Part shown: positions 1 to 8,368 of the stretch, piece by piece | Layout: every line of letters starts with the position of its first letter | Position numbering within the stretch: the stretch's first letter is position 1 | Assembly (NCBI RefSeq): GCF_025403375.1 | Contig: NZ_JAMPTM010000021.1 | Coordinates: 1-45,066 of the forward strand | DNA: 45,066 nucleotides | Direction of reading: 5' to 3' | Origin: Frankia gtarii | Lineage (GTDB): Bacteria > Actinomycetota > Actinomycetes > Frankiales > Frankiaceae | Translations under genes and position numbers: made by a program | The notes under the pieces: model-generated | Told to the model about the DNA's origin: nothing | Database searches by the model: none | Seen by the model: the letters and a program-made list of their open reading frames with translations, nothing else

Positions 1-69
1 GACCGGCTGCCCGGCCCGCGGTGCCCACCGGCGCGCGGCCGGCCGCCGCCCCCGCCCCGAGGTGAAAAG

Positions 70-1380
70 ATGAAGGTCCTGGTCGTCGGCTCCGGCGGGC
101 GCGAGCACGCCCTCTGCCGGGCGTTCGCTCGCGACCCGAGGGGCGATGCGCTGGTGTGCGCGCCGGGCAATGCCGGCACGGCGGAGCTCGCCGAGCCCCG
201 CCCACTCGACGTCGCCGACCCGGACGCGGTCGCGGAGCTCGCCGAGCGGGTCGGCGCCGACCTCACCGTGATCGGTCCGGAGGTGCCGCTGGTCGCCGGG
301 GCCGTCGACGAGCTGCGCGCCCGCGGCCTGCCGGTGTTCGGGCCGAGCGCCGCCGCGGCCCGGCTGGAGGGCAGCAAGGCGTTCGCCAAGGGGGTCATGA
401 GCGCGGCGGGCGTTCCCACCGCCGCCGCCCGCGACCACACCGAGGTCGAGCCCGCACTGGCCGACCTCGACGAGTTCGGCCCGCCGTACGTGGTCAAGTA
501 CGACGGGCTGGCCGCCGGCAAGGGTGTCACCGTGACCGACGACCGCGACGCCGCCGTCGCCGCCGTGCGCGCGAGCCTGCGTGACCCGGATGACCGGGTC
601 GTCCTGGAGGAGTATCTCGACGGCCCGGAGGTCTCGCTGTTCGCGGTCGTGACCGAGTCCGGCGCGATCCTGCCGCTGCTGCCCGCCCAGGATCACAAGC
701 GGGTCGGCGACGGCGACACCGGGCCGAACACCGGCGGGATGGGCGCGTACACCCCGCTGCCCTGGGCGTCGCACGGGCTGTCCACGGAGATCGTGGCGAC
801 GGTGATCCGCCCGACCGTGGACGAGATGGCGCGGCGCGGCACCCCGTTCACCGGCCTGCTCTACGCCGGGCTCGCGCTGACCACCCGCGGCCCGCGGGTG
901 GTGGAGTTCAACGTTCGCTTCGGCGATCCCGAGGTGCAGGCCATCCTCGCCCTGCTCAGCACGCCGCTGACCGACGTGCTGTCGGGGCGCCGCGCGCCGG
1001 TGTGGCGTTCGGGCGCCGCCATCAGTGTCGTCGTGGCCGCGCCGGGCTACCCGGCGGCCCCGCGCCTGGGCGACCCGATCCGCGGGCTCGCCGCCGCCGG
1101 CGCGCTGACGGGCGTCGACGTCCTGCACGCCGGGACCCGCCGGGACACCGACGGGCAGGTCGTCTCGTCCGGCGGGCGCGTGCTGTCCGTCACGGCGATC
1201 GGCTCCAACCTGGAGTCCGCGCGAGGATCTGCCTACGAGGCCGTCAGCCGGATCTCGCTGGCCGGCGCCCATTACCGAACCGATATCGGGGATCCGTCCC
1301 GAATGCGTCATGCGGCTGACGTACATCGCGCGGACACCGCGCCGGGTGAGGACCCGACGCGGCCGACGAAGAAGGAGTAA
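70..1380 (+). CDS. purD: Phosphoribosylamine--glycine ligase (GARS)
   Basis: Catalyses the ATP-dependent joining of 5-phosphoribosylamine and glycine to give GAR, the second step of de novo purine synthesis; cytosolic. The 436-aa protein has the usual PurD length. It starts with the N-domain motif VVGSGGREHAL (residues 5-15), then carries ATP-grasp segments: YDGLAAGKGV near residue 143, EEYLDGPEVS near 179, the GPNTGGMGAY loop near 224 and NVRFGDPE near 281. The ATG at 70 follows a GAGGTGAAA sequence suitable as a ribosome binding site. purE begins 2 bp after the stop, so the two are almost certainly co-transcribed. The last 30 residues or so are polar and low-complexity, beyond the conserved fold. 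Confidence 0.97.
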   Translation: MKVLVVGSGGREHALCRAFARDPRGDALVCAPGNAGTAELAEPRPLDVADPDAVAELAERVGADLTVIGPEVPLVAGAVDELRARGLPVFGPSAAAARLEGSKAFAKGVMSAAGVPTAAARDHTEVEPALADLDEFGPPYVVKYDGLAAGKGVTVTDDRDAAVAAVRASLRDPDDRVVLEEYLDGPEVSLFAVVTESGAILPLLPAQDHKRVGDGDTGPNTGGMGAYTPLPWASHGLSTEIVATVIRPTVDEMARRGTPFTGLLYAGLALTTRGPRVVEFNVRFGDPEVQAILALLSTPLTDVLSGRRAPVWRSGAAISVVVAAPGYPAAPRLGDPIRGLAAAGALTGVDVLHAGTRRDTDGQVVSSGGRVLSVTAIGSNLESARGSAYEAVSRISLAGAHYRTDIGDPSRMRHAADVHRADTAPGEDPTRPTKKE

Positions 1381-1382
1381 CC

Positions 1383-1907
1383 GTGTCGCAGAGCAGCACC
1401 GGATCCGACCGTCCCCGGGTGGCCGTCGTCTTCGGGTCGCCGTCGGACACCCAGACGATGAGCAAGGCCGGCGCCACCCTGGAGCGCTTCGGCGTGCCGT
1501 ACGAGCAGGTGTCGCTGTCGGCGCACCGGGCCCCGCGCACCCTCGCCGAGTACGTCGGCCAGCTGCGGGCCCGGGACATCTCGGTGGTCATCGCCGGGGC
1601 AGGCCTGGCCGCGGCGCTGCCCGGTGCCGTCGCGGCACTGACGACGCTGCCGGTGATCGGGGTGCCGATCTCCGGTGGAGCGCTGGACGGGATGGACTCG
1701 ATGCTCGCCATCGCCCAGATGCCCCCGGGCGTGCCGGTCGCCACCGTCGGGCTGAACAACTCGACGAACGCGGCGATCCTCGCCGTTCAGATCCTGGCGC
1801 TGTCCGACCCCGACCTGAGCCTCAAGCTCGCCGCGTTCAAGGACGACTTCGAGCAGGCCGCAGCGGACGCCCTGAGCACGGTGGCCACCGCCGCCGCCCA
1901 GCCATGA
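1383..1907 (+). CDS. purE: PurE-family N5-CAIR mutase, divergent active-site loop
   Basis: PurE converts N5-CAIR to CAIR in de novo purine synthesis, normally with PurK, which is not in this window. The 174-aa protein starts with GTG and has the class I motifs GSPSDTQTM (residues 18-26) and SAHRAP (near 46-51), the latter holding the catalytic His. The second active-site loop, usually GAGGAAHLPG in bacterial PurE, reads GAGLAAALPG here, so the conserved His is replaced by Ala; the usual GAGNAA-like segment is NNSTNAA. It lies between purD and purB, with an ATGA overlap to purB, so a purine role is very likely. The exact reaction (mutase or AIR carboxylase-like) is less certain because of the substitutions. 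Confidence 0.9.
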   Translation: MSQSSTGSDRPRVAVVFGSPSDTQTMSKAGATLERFGVPYEQVSLSAHRAPRTLAEYVGQLRARDISVVIAGAGLAAALPGAVAALTTLPVIGVPISGGALDGMDSMLAIAQMPPGVPVATVGLNNSTNAAILAVQILALSDPDLSLKLAAFKDDFEQAAADALSTVATAAAQP

Positions 1908-3211
1908 TCGGCCGGTACACCCTGCCCGACATGGGCCGGGTGTGGTCCGAGGCGCGCAAGTACGAGCTGTGGTGCCAGGTCGAGGTGCTGGTCATGGAGG
2001 CGCACGCCGCCGCCGGCCGGATACCCGCCGACTCCGTCGCACCTGTTCGGGCGGCCCCCGCTCCCACGCCCGAGGCGGTCGCGGAGATCGAGGCCGTCAC
2101 CCAGCACGACGTGATCGCCTTCCTGTCGGCCTGGGCGGACCGCACCGAGCCCCGCTCGGCCGCCGCCTACGTCCACTTCGGGATGACGTCGTCGGATCTG
2201 CTGGACACGGCGCTGGCGCTGCAGCTCGTCGAGTCGACCGATCTGCTGCTGGCCCGCGCGGACACGCTGGTGGCGGCCCTGCGCGACCTGGGCCTGGCCC
2301 ACCGGGACACCCTGCGGGTCGGGCGCACCCACGGCATCCACGGCGAGCCGACCGTCTTCGGCCACCGGGTCGCCGACCTCGCGTTCGGCCTCGCCCGCTG
2401 CCGCGACCGGCTGCGCGCCGCTCGCGCCGACGTCGCCGTCGCCAAGATCTCCGGCGCGGTGGGGACGTACTCGAACATCGAGCCGGACGTCGAGGCGTAC
2501 GTCGCCGACAAGCTGGGCCTGCGCCCGACGCCGGTGGCGACCCAGGTGGTGCTGCGCGACGGCATCGCCAACTGGGTGGCGGCGCTGGCCGGGCTCGCGA
2601 CGCTGTGCGAGGCAGTCGCGCTGGAGGTGCGCCACGGCCAGCGCACGGAGGTCCGGGAGCTGTCCGAGCCGTTCGGCTCCGGGCAGAAGGGCTCCTCGGC
2701 GATGCCGCACAAGAAGAACCCGATCATGTCGGAGCGGATCGCCGGCCTCGCCCGGATCGTGCGGGCCCAGTACGTCCCGGTGCTGGAGGGTGTGCCGCTC
2801 TGGCACGAGCGCGACATCTCCCACTCCTCGACCGAGCGGATCGCCCTGCCGGACGCCGCCGCCGGCGTCGACTACCTGCTGCATCTGACGACGCGGCTGG
2901 TCACCGGCCTGGTCGTCGACACGGCGCGGATGCGGGCGAACCTCGACGCCACCGGCGGGCTGGTCTACACCTCGGCGGTGCTGCTGGAACTGGTCGAGAC
3001 AGGCCTGTCCCGCGAGGACGCCTACGCCATCACCCAGGCGGCGGCGATGGAGACCTGGCAGACCGGCGTGCCGTTCCGCGAAACCCTGCGCAAGCACGCC
3101 GGCGACCGCGGCCTGCCCCTCGACGAGGCCCGGTTGGACGAGGTCAGCCGCCCCGAGCGCTACACCGAGCGCCTCGGCCCCGTCTTCGACGCCCTCGCCG
3201 CCCTCACCTGA
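1904..3211 (+). CDS. purB: Adenylosuccinate lyase
   Basis: Cleaves SAICAR to AICAR and adenylosuccinate to AMP, releasing fumarate in two steps of purine synthesis. The 435-aa protein belongs to the fumarase/aspartase superfamily. It shows TSSDLLDTA near residue 92, GRTHGIHGEPT near 143 with the catalytic-region His, and the signature GSSAMPHKKNP near 262 with the flexible catalytic Ser loop. The frame is open much further upstream, but the ATG at 1904 overlaps the purE stop as ATGA and gives the canonical N-terminus MIGRYTLPDMGRVW. Translation is probably coupled to purE. The gene ends at a strong GC-rich hairpin shared with the convergent gene downstream. Confidence 0.96.
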   Translation: MIGRYTLPDMGRVWSEARKYELWCQVEVLVMEAHAAAGRIPADSVAPVRAAPAPTPEAVAEIEAVTQHDVIAFLSAWADRTEPRSAAAYVHFGMTSSDLLDTALALQLVESTDLLLARADTLVAALRDLGLAHRDTLRVGRTHGIHGEPTVFGHRVADLAFGLARCRDRLRAARADVAVAKISGAVGTYSNIEPDVEAYVADKLGLRPTPVATQVVLRDGIANWVAALAGLATLCEAVALEVRHGQRTEVRELSEPFGSGQKGSSAMPHKKNPIMSERIAGLARIVRAQYVPVLEGVPLWHERDISHSSTERIALPDAAAGVDYLLHLTTRLVTGLVVDTARMRANLDATGGLVYTSAVLLELVETGLSREDAYAITQAAAMETWQTGVPFRETLRKHAGDRGLPLDEARLDEVSRPERYTERLGPVFDALAALT

Positions 3212-3223
3212 GCCACGGTTCGG

Positions 3224-3250
3224 CCGCCGGCGGCGCGGACCCGCCGGCGG
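3224..3250. terminator. GC-rich hairpin between convergent genes
   Basis: Two copies of CCGCCGGCGG, a sequence that is its own reverse complement, lie at 3224-3233 and 3241-3250 with 7 nt between them, giving a perfect 10-bp stem. It fills the short gap between the stop of purB and the stop of the minus-strand membrane gene, so it could act in both directions. There is no U tract, as is common for actinobacterial terminators. Confidence 0.55.
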
Positions 3251-3994
3251 TCAGTGGATGGCCACCTCCAGGGCGACGAGGACCAGGCCGAGCAGGGAGC
3301 TGCCGGTGGCGTAGCGGGCCAGGCGCCAGCCGGTCAGCCCGGCCGCCCCGCCGGCGAGCAGGCCCCAGATCGCCAGGAGGACGACGCAGGTCCACAGCGC
3401 CGCCTGCTGCGCGCCCTCGGCGGTGGCGCCGGCCACGCGGGCGAGGATCAGCACGGCCAACGGGAGAACCGAGGCCTGCACCAGCGGCCAGTTCCGCATC
3501 AGCGCCGTCCAGGCCAGCCGCAGGAGCCCCTGCGGCTGGCCGGTTCCTGCCGATCGTCCGCCGGGGGCCAGATGGTGACCGACGGCGTGGGCGTAGCCGT
3601 GGGCCAGCCAGAACACCATTACCGTGACCAGAACGTCGATGACGATGCCGGCCAACGGGTCGTGCCGCGGGTCCTGCGCCGCGAGCAGGCCCGCGGTGAG
3701 GACCGTTCCATAGATCCCATGCTCCGGGTGCCCGGCGCCCGCTCCCCCGGCCAGCCGGGCTGCCACCGTGCCGATCCCGCGGGGAGAGCCGGTCCCCCGC
3801 GGGTCGCTGGTGCCATGGTCCGCACTGGTGCCATGGTCCGCACTGGTGCCATGGTCCGCACTGGTGCCATGGTCCGCACTGGTGCCATGGTCGGTGGCTG
3901 TCTGCCAGGTGGCGCCGTCCCGGTTGTCTGACGCCTCCACCCAGCCTCCTGCCGTCACCTCGGCCTGCATGGACACGTTCGGGGCAACATCCAT
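3251..3994 (-). CDS. Hypothetical polytopic membrane protein with hexapeptide repeats
   Basis: From the ATG at 3994 the product is 247 aa; the frame is open to 4150 but would then run into purC on the other strand. The N-terminal third is hydrophilic and contains four exact copies plus a partial copy of the hexapeptide DHGTSA, encoded by an 18-bp tandem repeat. The rest has about four hydrophobic segments, including GIVIDVLVTVMVFWLAHGYAHAVGHHL, SVLPLAVLILARVAG, LWTCVVLLAIWGLLAGGAAG and a C-terminal SSLLGLVLVALEV. The His-containing WLAHGYAHAVGHHL stretch recalls a family of uncharacterised actinobacterial integral membrane proteins. Function is unknown. No clear ribosome binding site fixes the start, and ATG at 4084 or 3970 is also possible. 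Confidence 0.7.
   Translation of the reverse strand: MDVAPNVSMQAEVTAGGWVEASDNRDGATWQTATDHGTSADHGTSADHGTSADHGTSADHGTSDPRGTGSPRGIGTVAARLAGGAGAGHPEHGIYGTVLTAGLLAAQDPRHDPLAGIVIDVLVTVMVFWLAHGYAHAVGHHLAPGGRSAGTGQPQGLLRLAWTALMRNWPLVQASVLPLAVLILARVAGATAEGAQQAALWTCVVLLAIWGLLAGGAAGLTGWRLARYATGSSLLGLVLVALEVAIH
3807..3896. repeat. 18-bp in-frame tandem repeat (about 4.8 copies)
   Basis: The unit CTGGTGCCATGGTCCGCA occurs four times without change (3807-3824, 3825-3842, 3843-3860, 3861-3878), followed by a partial unit matching 14 of 18 bases (3879-3896). It lies within the minus-strand membrane protein gene and encodes the DHGTSA hexapeptides. Because the unit is a multiple of three, copy-number changes would keep the frame. 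Confidence 0.95.
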
Positions 3995-4137
3995 GTTCGG
4001 TGATGGGTGCCGGCGACGCAGGTCGGCGGCGGATCGTCCGACCTGCACCGGACGCCACAAACGGATAAATCGCTGCGCGGGCATGGCGCGGGACGCACTG
4101 GGCCGCAGGTGGTGTCCGGGGTCGGTACGGTCGGGAC

Positions 4138-5049
4138 ATGCCGCTGACACATGAGGAGTTCGCCGGACTCACCCACCTGGGTTCGGGCAAGGTCCGGGAG
4201 CTGTTCGCCGTCGGGGACGACGCCGTGCTCCTGGTCGCCAGCGACCGCATCTCGGCGTTCGACGTGGTCCTGCCGACCGAGATTCCCGACAAGGGCGCCG
4301 TGCTGACCGGGCTGTCGCTGTGGTGGTTCGACCAGCTCTCCGACCTCGTCCCGTCCCACGTCATCAGCTCGAACGTGGACGAGTACCCGGCCGAGCTCGC
4401 GCCGTACACCGAGCAGCTGCGCGGCCGGTCGATGCTGTGCCGCCGGCTGGACATGGTGCTGATCGAATGCGTGGCCCGCGGCTACCTGACCGGCAGCGGG
4501 CTGAAGGACTACCAGCGCACCGGCGCGGTCAGCGGACACCCGCTGCCGGCCGGGCTGGTGGACGGCAGCCGGCTGCCCGCGACGATCTACACCCCGTCGA
4601 CGAAGGCGCCGATCGGCCAGCACGACGAGAACATCAGCCGCGCCGACGCGGCCGGCCGGGTCGGCGACGAGCTCGCCGCCGAGCTGGAGCGGCTCACCCT
4701 GCAGATCTTCGGCCGGGCCAGCGACCTCGCGGCCGAGCGGGGCATCCTGCTCGCGGACACGAAGTTCGAGTTCGGCCACGACGCCGAGGGCACACTGCGG
4801 CTCGCCGACGAGGTCCTCACCCCCGACTCGTCGCGCTTCTGGCCGGAGGACACCTGGTCGCCGGGCGTCTCCCAGCCGTCGTTCGACAAGCAGTACATCC
4901 GGGACTATCTGACCGGCACCGGTTGGAACAAGACCGAGCCGGGGCCGGAGCTGCCGGACGACGTCGTCGAGGCGACGCGGGGCCGCTACGTCGAGGCGTA
5001 CGAGCGGCTGACCGGGATCTCCTTCAAGGACTACCTCTCCACCAGCTGA
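4138..5049 (+). CDS. purC: Phosphoribosylaminoimidazole-succinocarboxamide synthase
   Basis: Joins CAIR and aspartate with ATP to form SAICAR, the substrate of the PurB encoded upstream. The 303-aa protein matches the longer SAICAR synthetase type. Motifs include GSGKVRELF (residues 17-25), DRISAFDVVLPTEIPDKG (36-53), STKAPIGQHDENIS (near 153-166) and LADTKFEFG (near 205). The ATG start gives the usual N-terminus just before the GSGKVRE loop. The intervening membrane gene on the opposite strand means purC is transcribed separately from purDEB, from a divergent intergenic region of about 140 bp. A perfect 12-bp hairpin follows. Confidence 0.96.
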   Translation: MPLTHEEFAGLTHLGSGKVRELFAVGDDAVLLVASDRISAFDVVLPTEIPDKGAVLTGLSLWWFDQLSDLVPSHVISSNVDEYPAELAPYTEQLRGRSMLCRRLDMVLIECVARGYLTGSGLKDYQRTGAVSGHPLPAGLVDGSRLPATIYTPSTKAPIGQHDENISRADAAGRVGDELAAELERLTLQIFGRASDLAAERGILLADTKFEFGHDAEGTLRLADEVLTPDSSRFWPEDTWSPGVSQPSFDKQYIRDYLTGTGWNKTEPGPELPDDVVEATRGRYVEAYERLTGISFKDYLSTS

Positions 5050-5068
5050 GCTGAGCCGAGCCCGCCTA

Positions 5069-5096
5069 CCGGTGGTGGGGACAGCCCCACCACCGG
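5069..5096 (+). terminator. Hairpin terminator after purC
   Basis: CCGGTGGTGGGG (5069-5080) and CCCCACCACCGG (5085-5096) form a perfect 12-bp stem with an ACAG loop, 20 bp past the purC stop. There is no U tract. The position and strength fit an intrinsic terminator of the actinobacterial I-shaped type. Confidence 0.75.
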
Positions 5097-5172
5097 GCCG
5101 GCGGATGGCCACAGCGGGAAGTCGGTAGCTCGCCGCAGTGACCATGAACGGCGAGAACGAGATCGTCGTTCC

Positions 5173-7872
5173 ATGCAGACGCCACCCCGTCCGACAGCCG
5201 TTTCCCCAGGTCCGACAGCCGGTCCGGGCCGGCCGCCGGACCTTCCCGAGGCCGGGCGGCCCGCCGGCCCGCCGGCCGGCGCGGACCGGCCGACGCACCT
5301 CGCCGCGCGGGCGGCGCGGTGGAGCGTCCGGCACCGGCGGCTGGCCGTCGGCGGCTGGCTGCTGGGCGTCATCCTGGCGATCGTCCTCGGCAGCATGATC
5401 GGCACCCACACCCTGGCCGACACCGACTACAGCACCGGGCAGGACGCCCGGGCCCAGCGCATCCTCGCCGAGCACGGCTACGTCAACCCGGCCGACGAGA
5501 ACGTCCTGATCCAGCGCACCACCCCCGCGGCGAACCCGCAGGCGCTGCTGGCAGACCCACAGATCCGCTCGGCGCTGGCCGACGTCGCCGCCCGGGTCCG
5601 GGCGAGCGGGGTGGCCACCGCGCTTCGCAGCCCGTTGGCCCTGCCCGGGGTGAGCACCGACACCGGCCTGGTCTCCCACGACCTGCGCTCGGTGCTGCTG
5701 GCCTTCAATCTGAAGGGCACCGAGGACGATCCGGCCCCGGTCGAACCGACGCTGGACGCCGTCGCCGCCGTCCGCTCGGCGCATCCTGGCGTGTCGGTCG
5801 AACAGTTCGGGGACGCCAGCGCCGACAAGGCCCTGGACGCCACCGTCGGCAACGACTTCCACCACGCCGAGCTGCTTGCCATCCCGCTCACCCTCGGCAT
5901 CCTGCTGGCCGTGTTCGGCGCGGTGGTCGCCGCGGTGATCCCGATGGGGTTGGCGCTGACCGCCTTCGTCGGGGCACTCGGCCTGGTCGCCTTCGCCAGT
6001 CGGCTGTTCCCGACCGACGACACGGCGACCTCGGTCATGCTGCTCATCGGGCTCGCGGTCGGCGTCGACTACGCCCTGTTCTACATCCGCCGGGAACGCG
6101 AGGAGCGGGCCGCCGGCCACGGTCCGCAGCGCGCCCTGGAGATCGCCGCCGAGACGTCCGGGCACGCGGTGCTGGTCTCCGGTCTGACGGTCGCGGCGTC
6201 GATGGCGGGCCTGTTCATCACCGGGCTGTCCGTGTTCACCGGGGTCGCGGTCGGCACGATCATCGTGGTCCTGGTGGCCGTGCTCGGGTCGCTCACCGTG
6301 CTGCCCGCGCTGCTGTCGCTGCTCGGCGACCGGGTGGAGCTGCTGCGCCTGCCGTGGCATCGCCGTGCGGGCGGGCCCGTCCGGCGTCGTCGCCGCGCGA
6401 GGCGGCGGGACCGGGCCGGCACCGGGCCGGTCGAACTGCTGGATCCCGCCGTCCACGGCCCCGGGGACGAGCTGCTCGCGCGGCGACGCGCCTACCAGGC
6501 GCAGCTGGCCAGACCAGGGATCATGGGTCGGCTGCTGCGCCGGCCCGGGTCGGTCGCCGCGGTCGCGGGTGGCCTGCTGGTGCTGCTGGCCCTGCCCGCG
6601 CTCGGAATGCACACCGCCGAACCCGGCATCGACGACATCCCGAAGAACCTGCCGATCATGAAGACCTACAACCGGCTCTCCGCGGCCTTCCCCGGCGGCG
6701 AGGTGGCCGCCGCGGTGGTCGTCTCCGGCAACGGCGGTACAGGTGGTACAGGTGGCACCGACGTCACCACCCCGCAGGTGCGGGCGGCCATTGACGCGCT
6801 ACGCACCCGGGCGATCGCCAGCGGCCGGATGTTCGAACCGGTGGTCGTCACGGTCACCGCCGACCACCGGGTCGCCCGCGTGAAGATCCCGATCGCGGGC
6901 AGCGGCACGGACGGGGACTCGGTCAAGGCCCTGCACACGCTGCGGTCCACGGTGATCCCGGCGACCATCGGCACCACACCGGGCCTGCGCGCCGACGTCA
7001 CCGGCACCACCGCCGGCTCCGCGGACTTCAATGCCCGCCTCAACGGCCGGATCCCGCTGGTCATCGGCTTCGTCATGGTGCTCGCCTTCGGGCTGCTGCT
7101 GGCCGCGTTCCGCAGCGCCGTCGTCGCGGCGGTGGCCGTCGGGCTGAACCTGCTGTCGGTGGGCGCCGCCTACGGCCTGCTGGTCGCCGTCTTCCAGCAC
7201 CACTGGGCCGACGGGCTGCTCGGCTACACCTCCACCGGGGCCGTCACCAACTGGCTGCCGCTGATGCTGTTCGTGGTGCTGTTCGGGCTGTCCATGGACT
7301 ACCAGGTCTTCGTGCTCAGCCGGGTCCGGGAGGCGCGGGTGGCCGGGCTGTCCATGCGCGACGCCGTGACGGTGGGGGTGCGGCGCAGCGCCGGGGTGGT
7401 GACGAGCGCGGCGGTCATCATGGTCGCGGTTTTCTCGATCTTCGCGACGCTGTCCCAGGTCAGCATGAAGCAGCTCGGGGTGGGACTCGGTGCCGCGATC
7501 CTCATCGACGCCACCGTCATCCGGGTGATCCTCATGCCGGCGGTGCTCACCCTGCTCGGGGATCGAGTGTGGCGGGACACGACGCCGACATCGGGGCCGG
7601 GGCCGGGGCCGGACGATCCGAGCGGTCCCGACCTGCCGACCCAGCCGATCGGTGCGATCGGAAACCGGGCCCGCTCGGACCAGATCGGCCAGCTCTCCAG
7701 AGCGACCTCGCCCGAGCCGGCGCTGGAAGCCACCCCGGACCACCTCGGCACCGACACCGACACCAGGAGCGGCACCGGGAGCGGGAGCAGCACCGGGAGC
7801 GGTCCGCTGGAGCCGCGGCGACGGCCTCGACCGGGCTACCCGACGCCCCGCTGGGCGATGCCGCCGGGTTGA
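5173..7872 (+). CDS. MMPL/RND-family transporter
   Basis: The 899-aa inner-membrane protein has the layout of the MMPL (mycobacterial membrane protein large) family: TM1 near residues 58-78, an extracytoplasmic domain, a first block of five membrane segments (about 230-390), a charged loop, then TM7 and a second extracytoplasmic domain (about 455-625) and a last membrane block (625-800). The second block includes the family-typical GLSMDYQVFVLSRVRE near residue 710, with the TM4/TM10 Asp-Tyr pair linked to proton coupling; the first has GLAVGVDYALFYIRRE. Such proteins export lipids, glycolipids or drugs; the substrate cannot be read from sequence. The last 100 residues are a Gly/Ser/Thr/Pro-rich cytoplasmic tail with micro-repeats. 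The gene stands alone between purC and the panC operon. Confidence 0.9.
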   Translation: MQTPPRPTAVSPGPTAGPGRPPDLPEAGRPAGPPAGADRPTHLAARAARWSVRHRRLAVGGWLLGVILAIVLGSMIGTHTLADTDYSTGQDARAQRILAEHGYVNPADENVLIQRTTPAANPQALLADPQIRSALADVAARVRASGVATALRSPLALPGVSTDTGLVSHDLRSVLLAFNLKGTEDDPAPVEPTLDAVAAVRSAHPGVSVEQFGDASADKALDATVGNDFHHAELLAIPLTLGILLAVFGAVVAAVIPMGLALTAFVGALGLVAFASRLFPTDDTATSVMLLIGLAVGVDYALFYIRREREERAAGHGPQRALEIAAETSGHAVLVSGLTVAASMAGLFITGLSVFTGVAVGTIIVVLVAVLGSLTVLPALLSLLGDRVELLRLPWHRRAGGPVRRRRRARRRDRAGTGPVELLDPAVHGPGDELLARRRAYQAQLARPGIMGRLLRRPGSVAAVAGGLLVLLALPALGMHTAEPGIDDIPKNLPIMKTYNRLSAAFPGGEVAAAVVVSGNGGTGGTGGTDVTTPQVRAAIDALRTRAIASGRMFEPVVVTVTADHRVARVKIPIAGSGTDGDSVKALHTLRSTVIPATIGTTPGLRADVTGTTAGSADFNARLNGRIPLVIGFVMVLAFGLLLAAFRSAVVAAVAVGLNLLSVGAAYGLLVAVFQHHWADGLLGYTSTGAVTNWLPLMLFVVLFGLSMDYQVFVLSRVREARVAGLSMRDAVTVGVRRSAGVVTSAAVIMVAVFSIFATLSQVSMKQLGVGLGAAILIDATVIRVILMPAVLTLLGDRVWRDTTPTSGPGPGPDDPSGPDLPTQPIGAIGNRARSDQIGQLSRATSPEPALEATPDHLGTDTDTRSGTGSGSSTGSGPLEPRRRPRPGYPTPRWAMPPG

Positions 7873-8368
7873 CAAGGAGCCCGTGCCGTCCGTCCCTGGA
7901 GCTAGTGCAGCGGTTTGCTGGTTCCGTTCCGACATTTGGTGACGGAGTGTGATGTCAGACGGCGCCCGCCTCGCCGCCGGACGGCCCCCCGGTCCCCCGC
8001 CGCCCCGCCTCGCGAGGCGGGGCGGTGCCTGGGAACGGGGCAACCTGTTCCTTCTGAGGGGATGAATCGGACGCCGGACCCTCCAGAAGGAACAGGTAGG
8101 CGCTCTCCCACGCATCCGCCGCCGACGCACGAGCCGGTCGCCCCCGTCGCGACCCCGCCTCGGCCACACCGCCAGACGTCACAGAACGTGGTAGCAGGAC
8201 GGGCAGGGGACTTCCGAGACGCTGCACCAGCACCGGCGCGGGGCTGGGAAAACGGCGCGTGGACCGAGCCGACGATGCCCGGATCACAGGGAGTCGCGGC
8301 GACCATTGCGGGCGAGTTACAGTGGCGCTCGACGTCCGGTACCCCGCCCGAGGACTGGAACGGAAACG
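7873..8368. other. Intergenic region upstream of panC
   Basis: About 495 bp lie between the MMPL gene and panC. The region holds the conserved-loop hairpin at 8043-8097 and presumably the promoter of the pan/nad/coaX operon. Open frames across it on both strands look like GC-rich shadow frames with no recognisable protein features. I see no convincing sigma-70 promoter or RNA gene. Confidence 0.6.
8043..8097 (+). repeat. Dispersed hairpin with conserved loop, copy A
   Basis: The left arm ACCTGTTCCTTCTGAGGG (8043-8060) pairs with 8079-8097 over 18-19 bp with one bulged base. The 17-nt loop (8062-8078) contains AATCGGACGC. Two other intergenic sites (14536-14584 in the opposite orientation, 44181-44237) have different outer stem sequences but the same inner GAGGG/CCCTC pairing and a related loop of the same length. 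It could be a small mobile palindrome, a protein-binding site or a structured RNA. It is unlike the plain terminators in this window. Confidence 0.8.

Noticed and set aside
3807-3896. CRISPR-like regular repeats
   Set aside because: The units are directly adjacent with no spacers and encode an in-frame hexapeptide, so this is a coding minisatellite.
3955-6612. An 885-codon open frame antisense to purC and the MMPL gene
   Set aside because: It lies opposite two clearly recognisable genes and has the low-complexity composition of a shadow frame.
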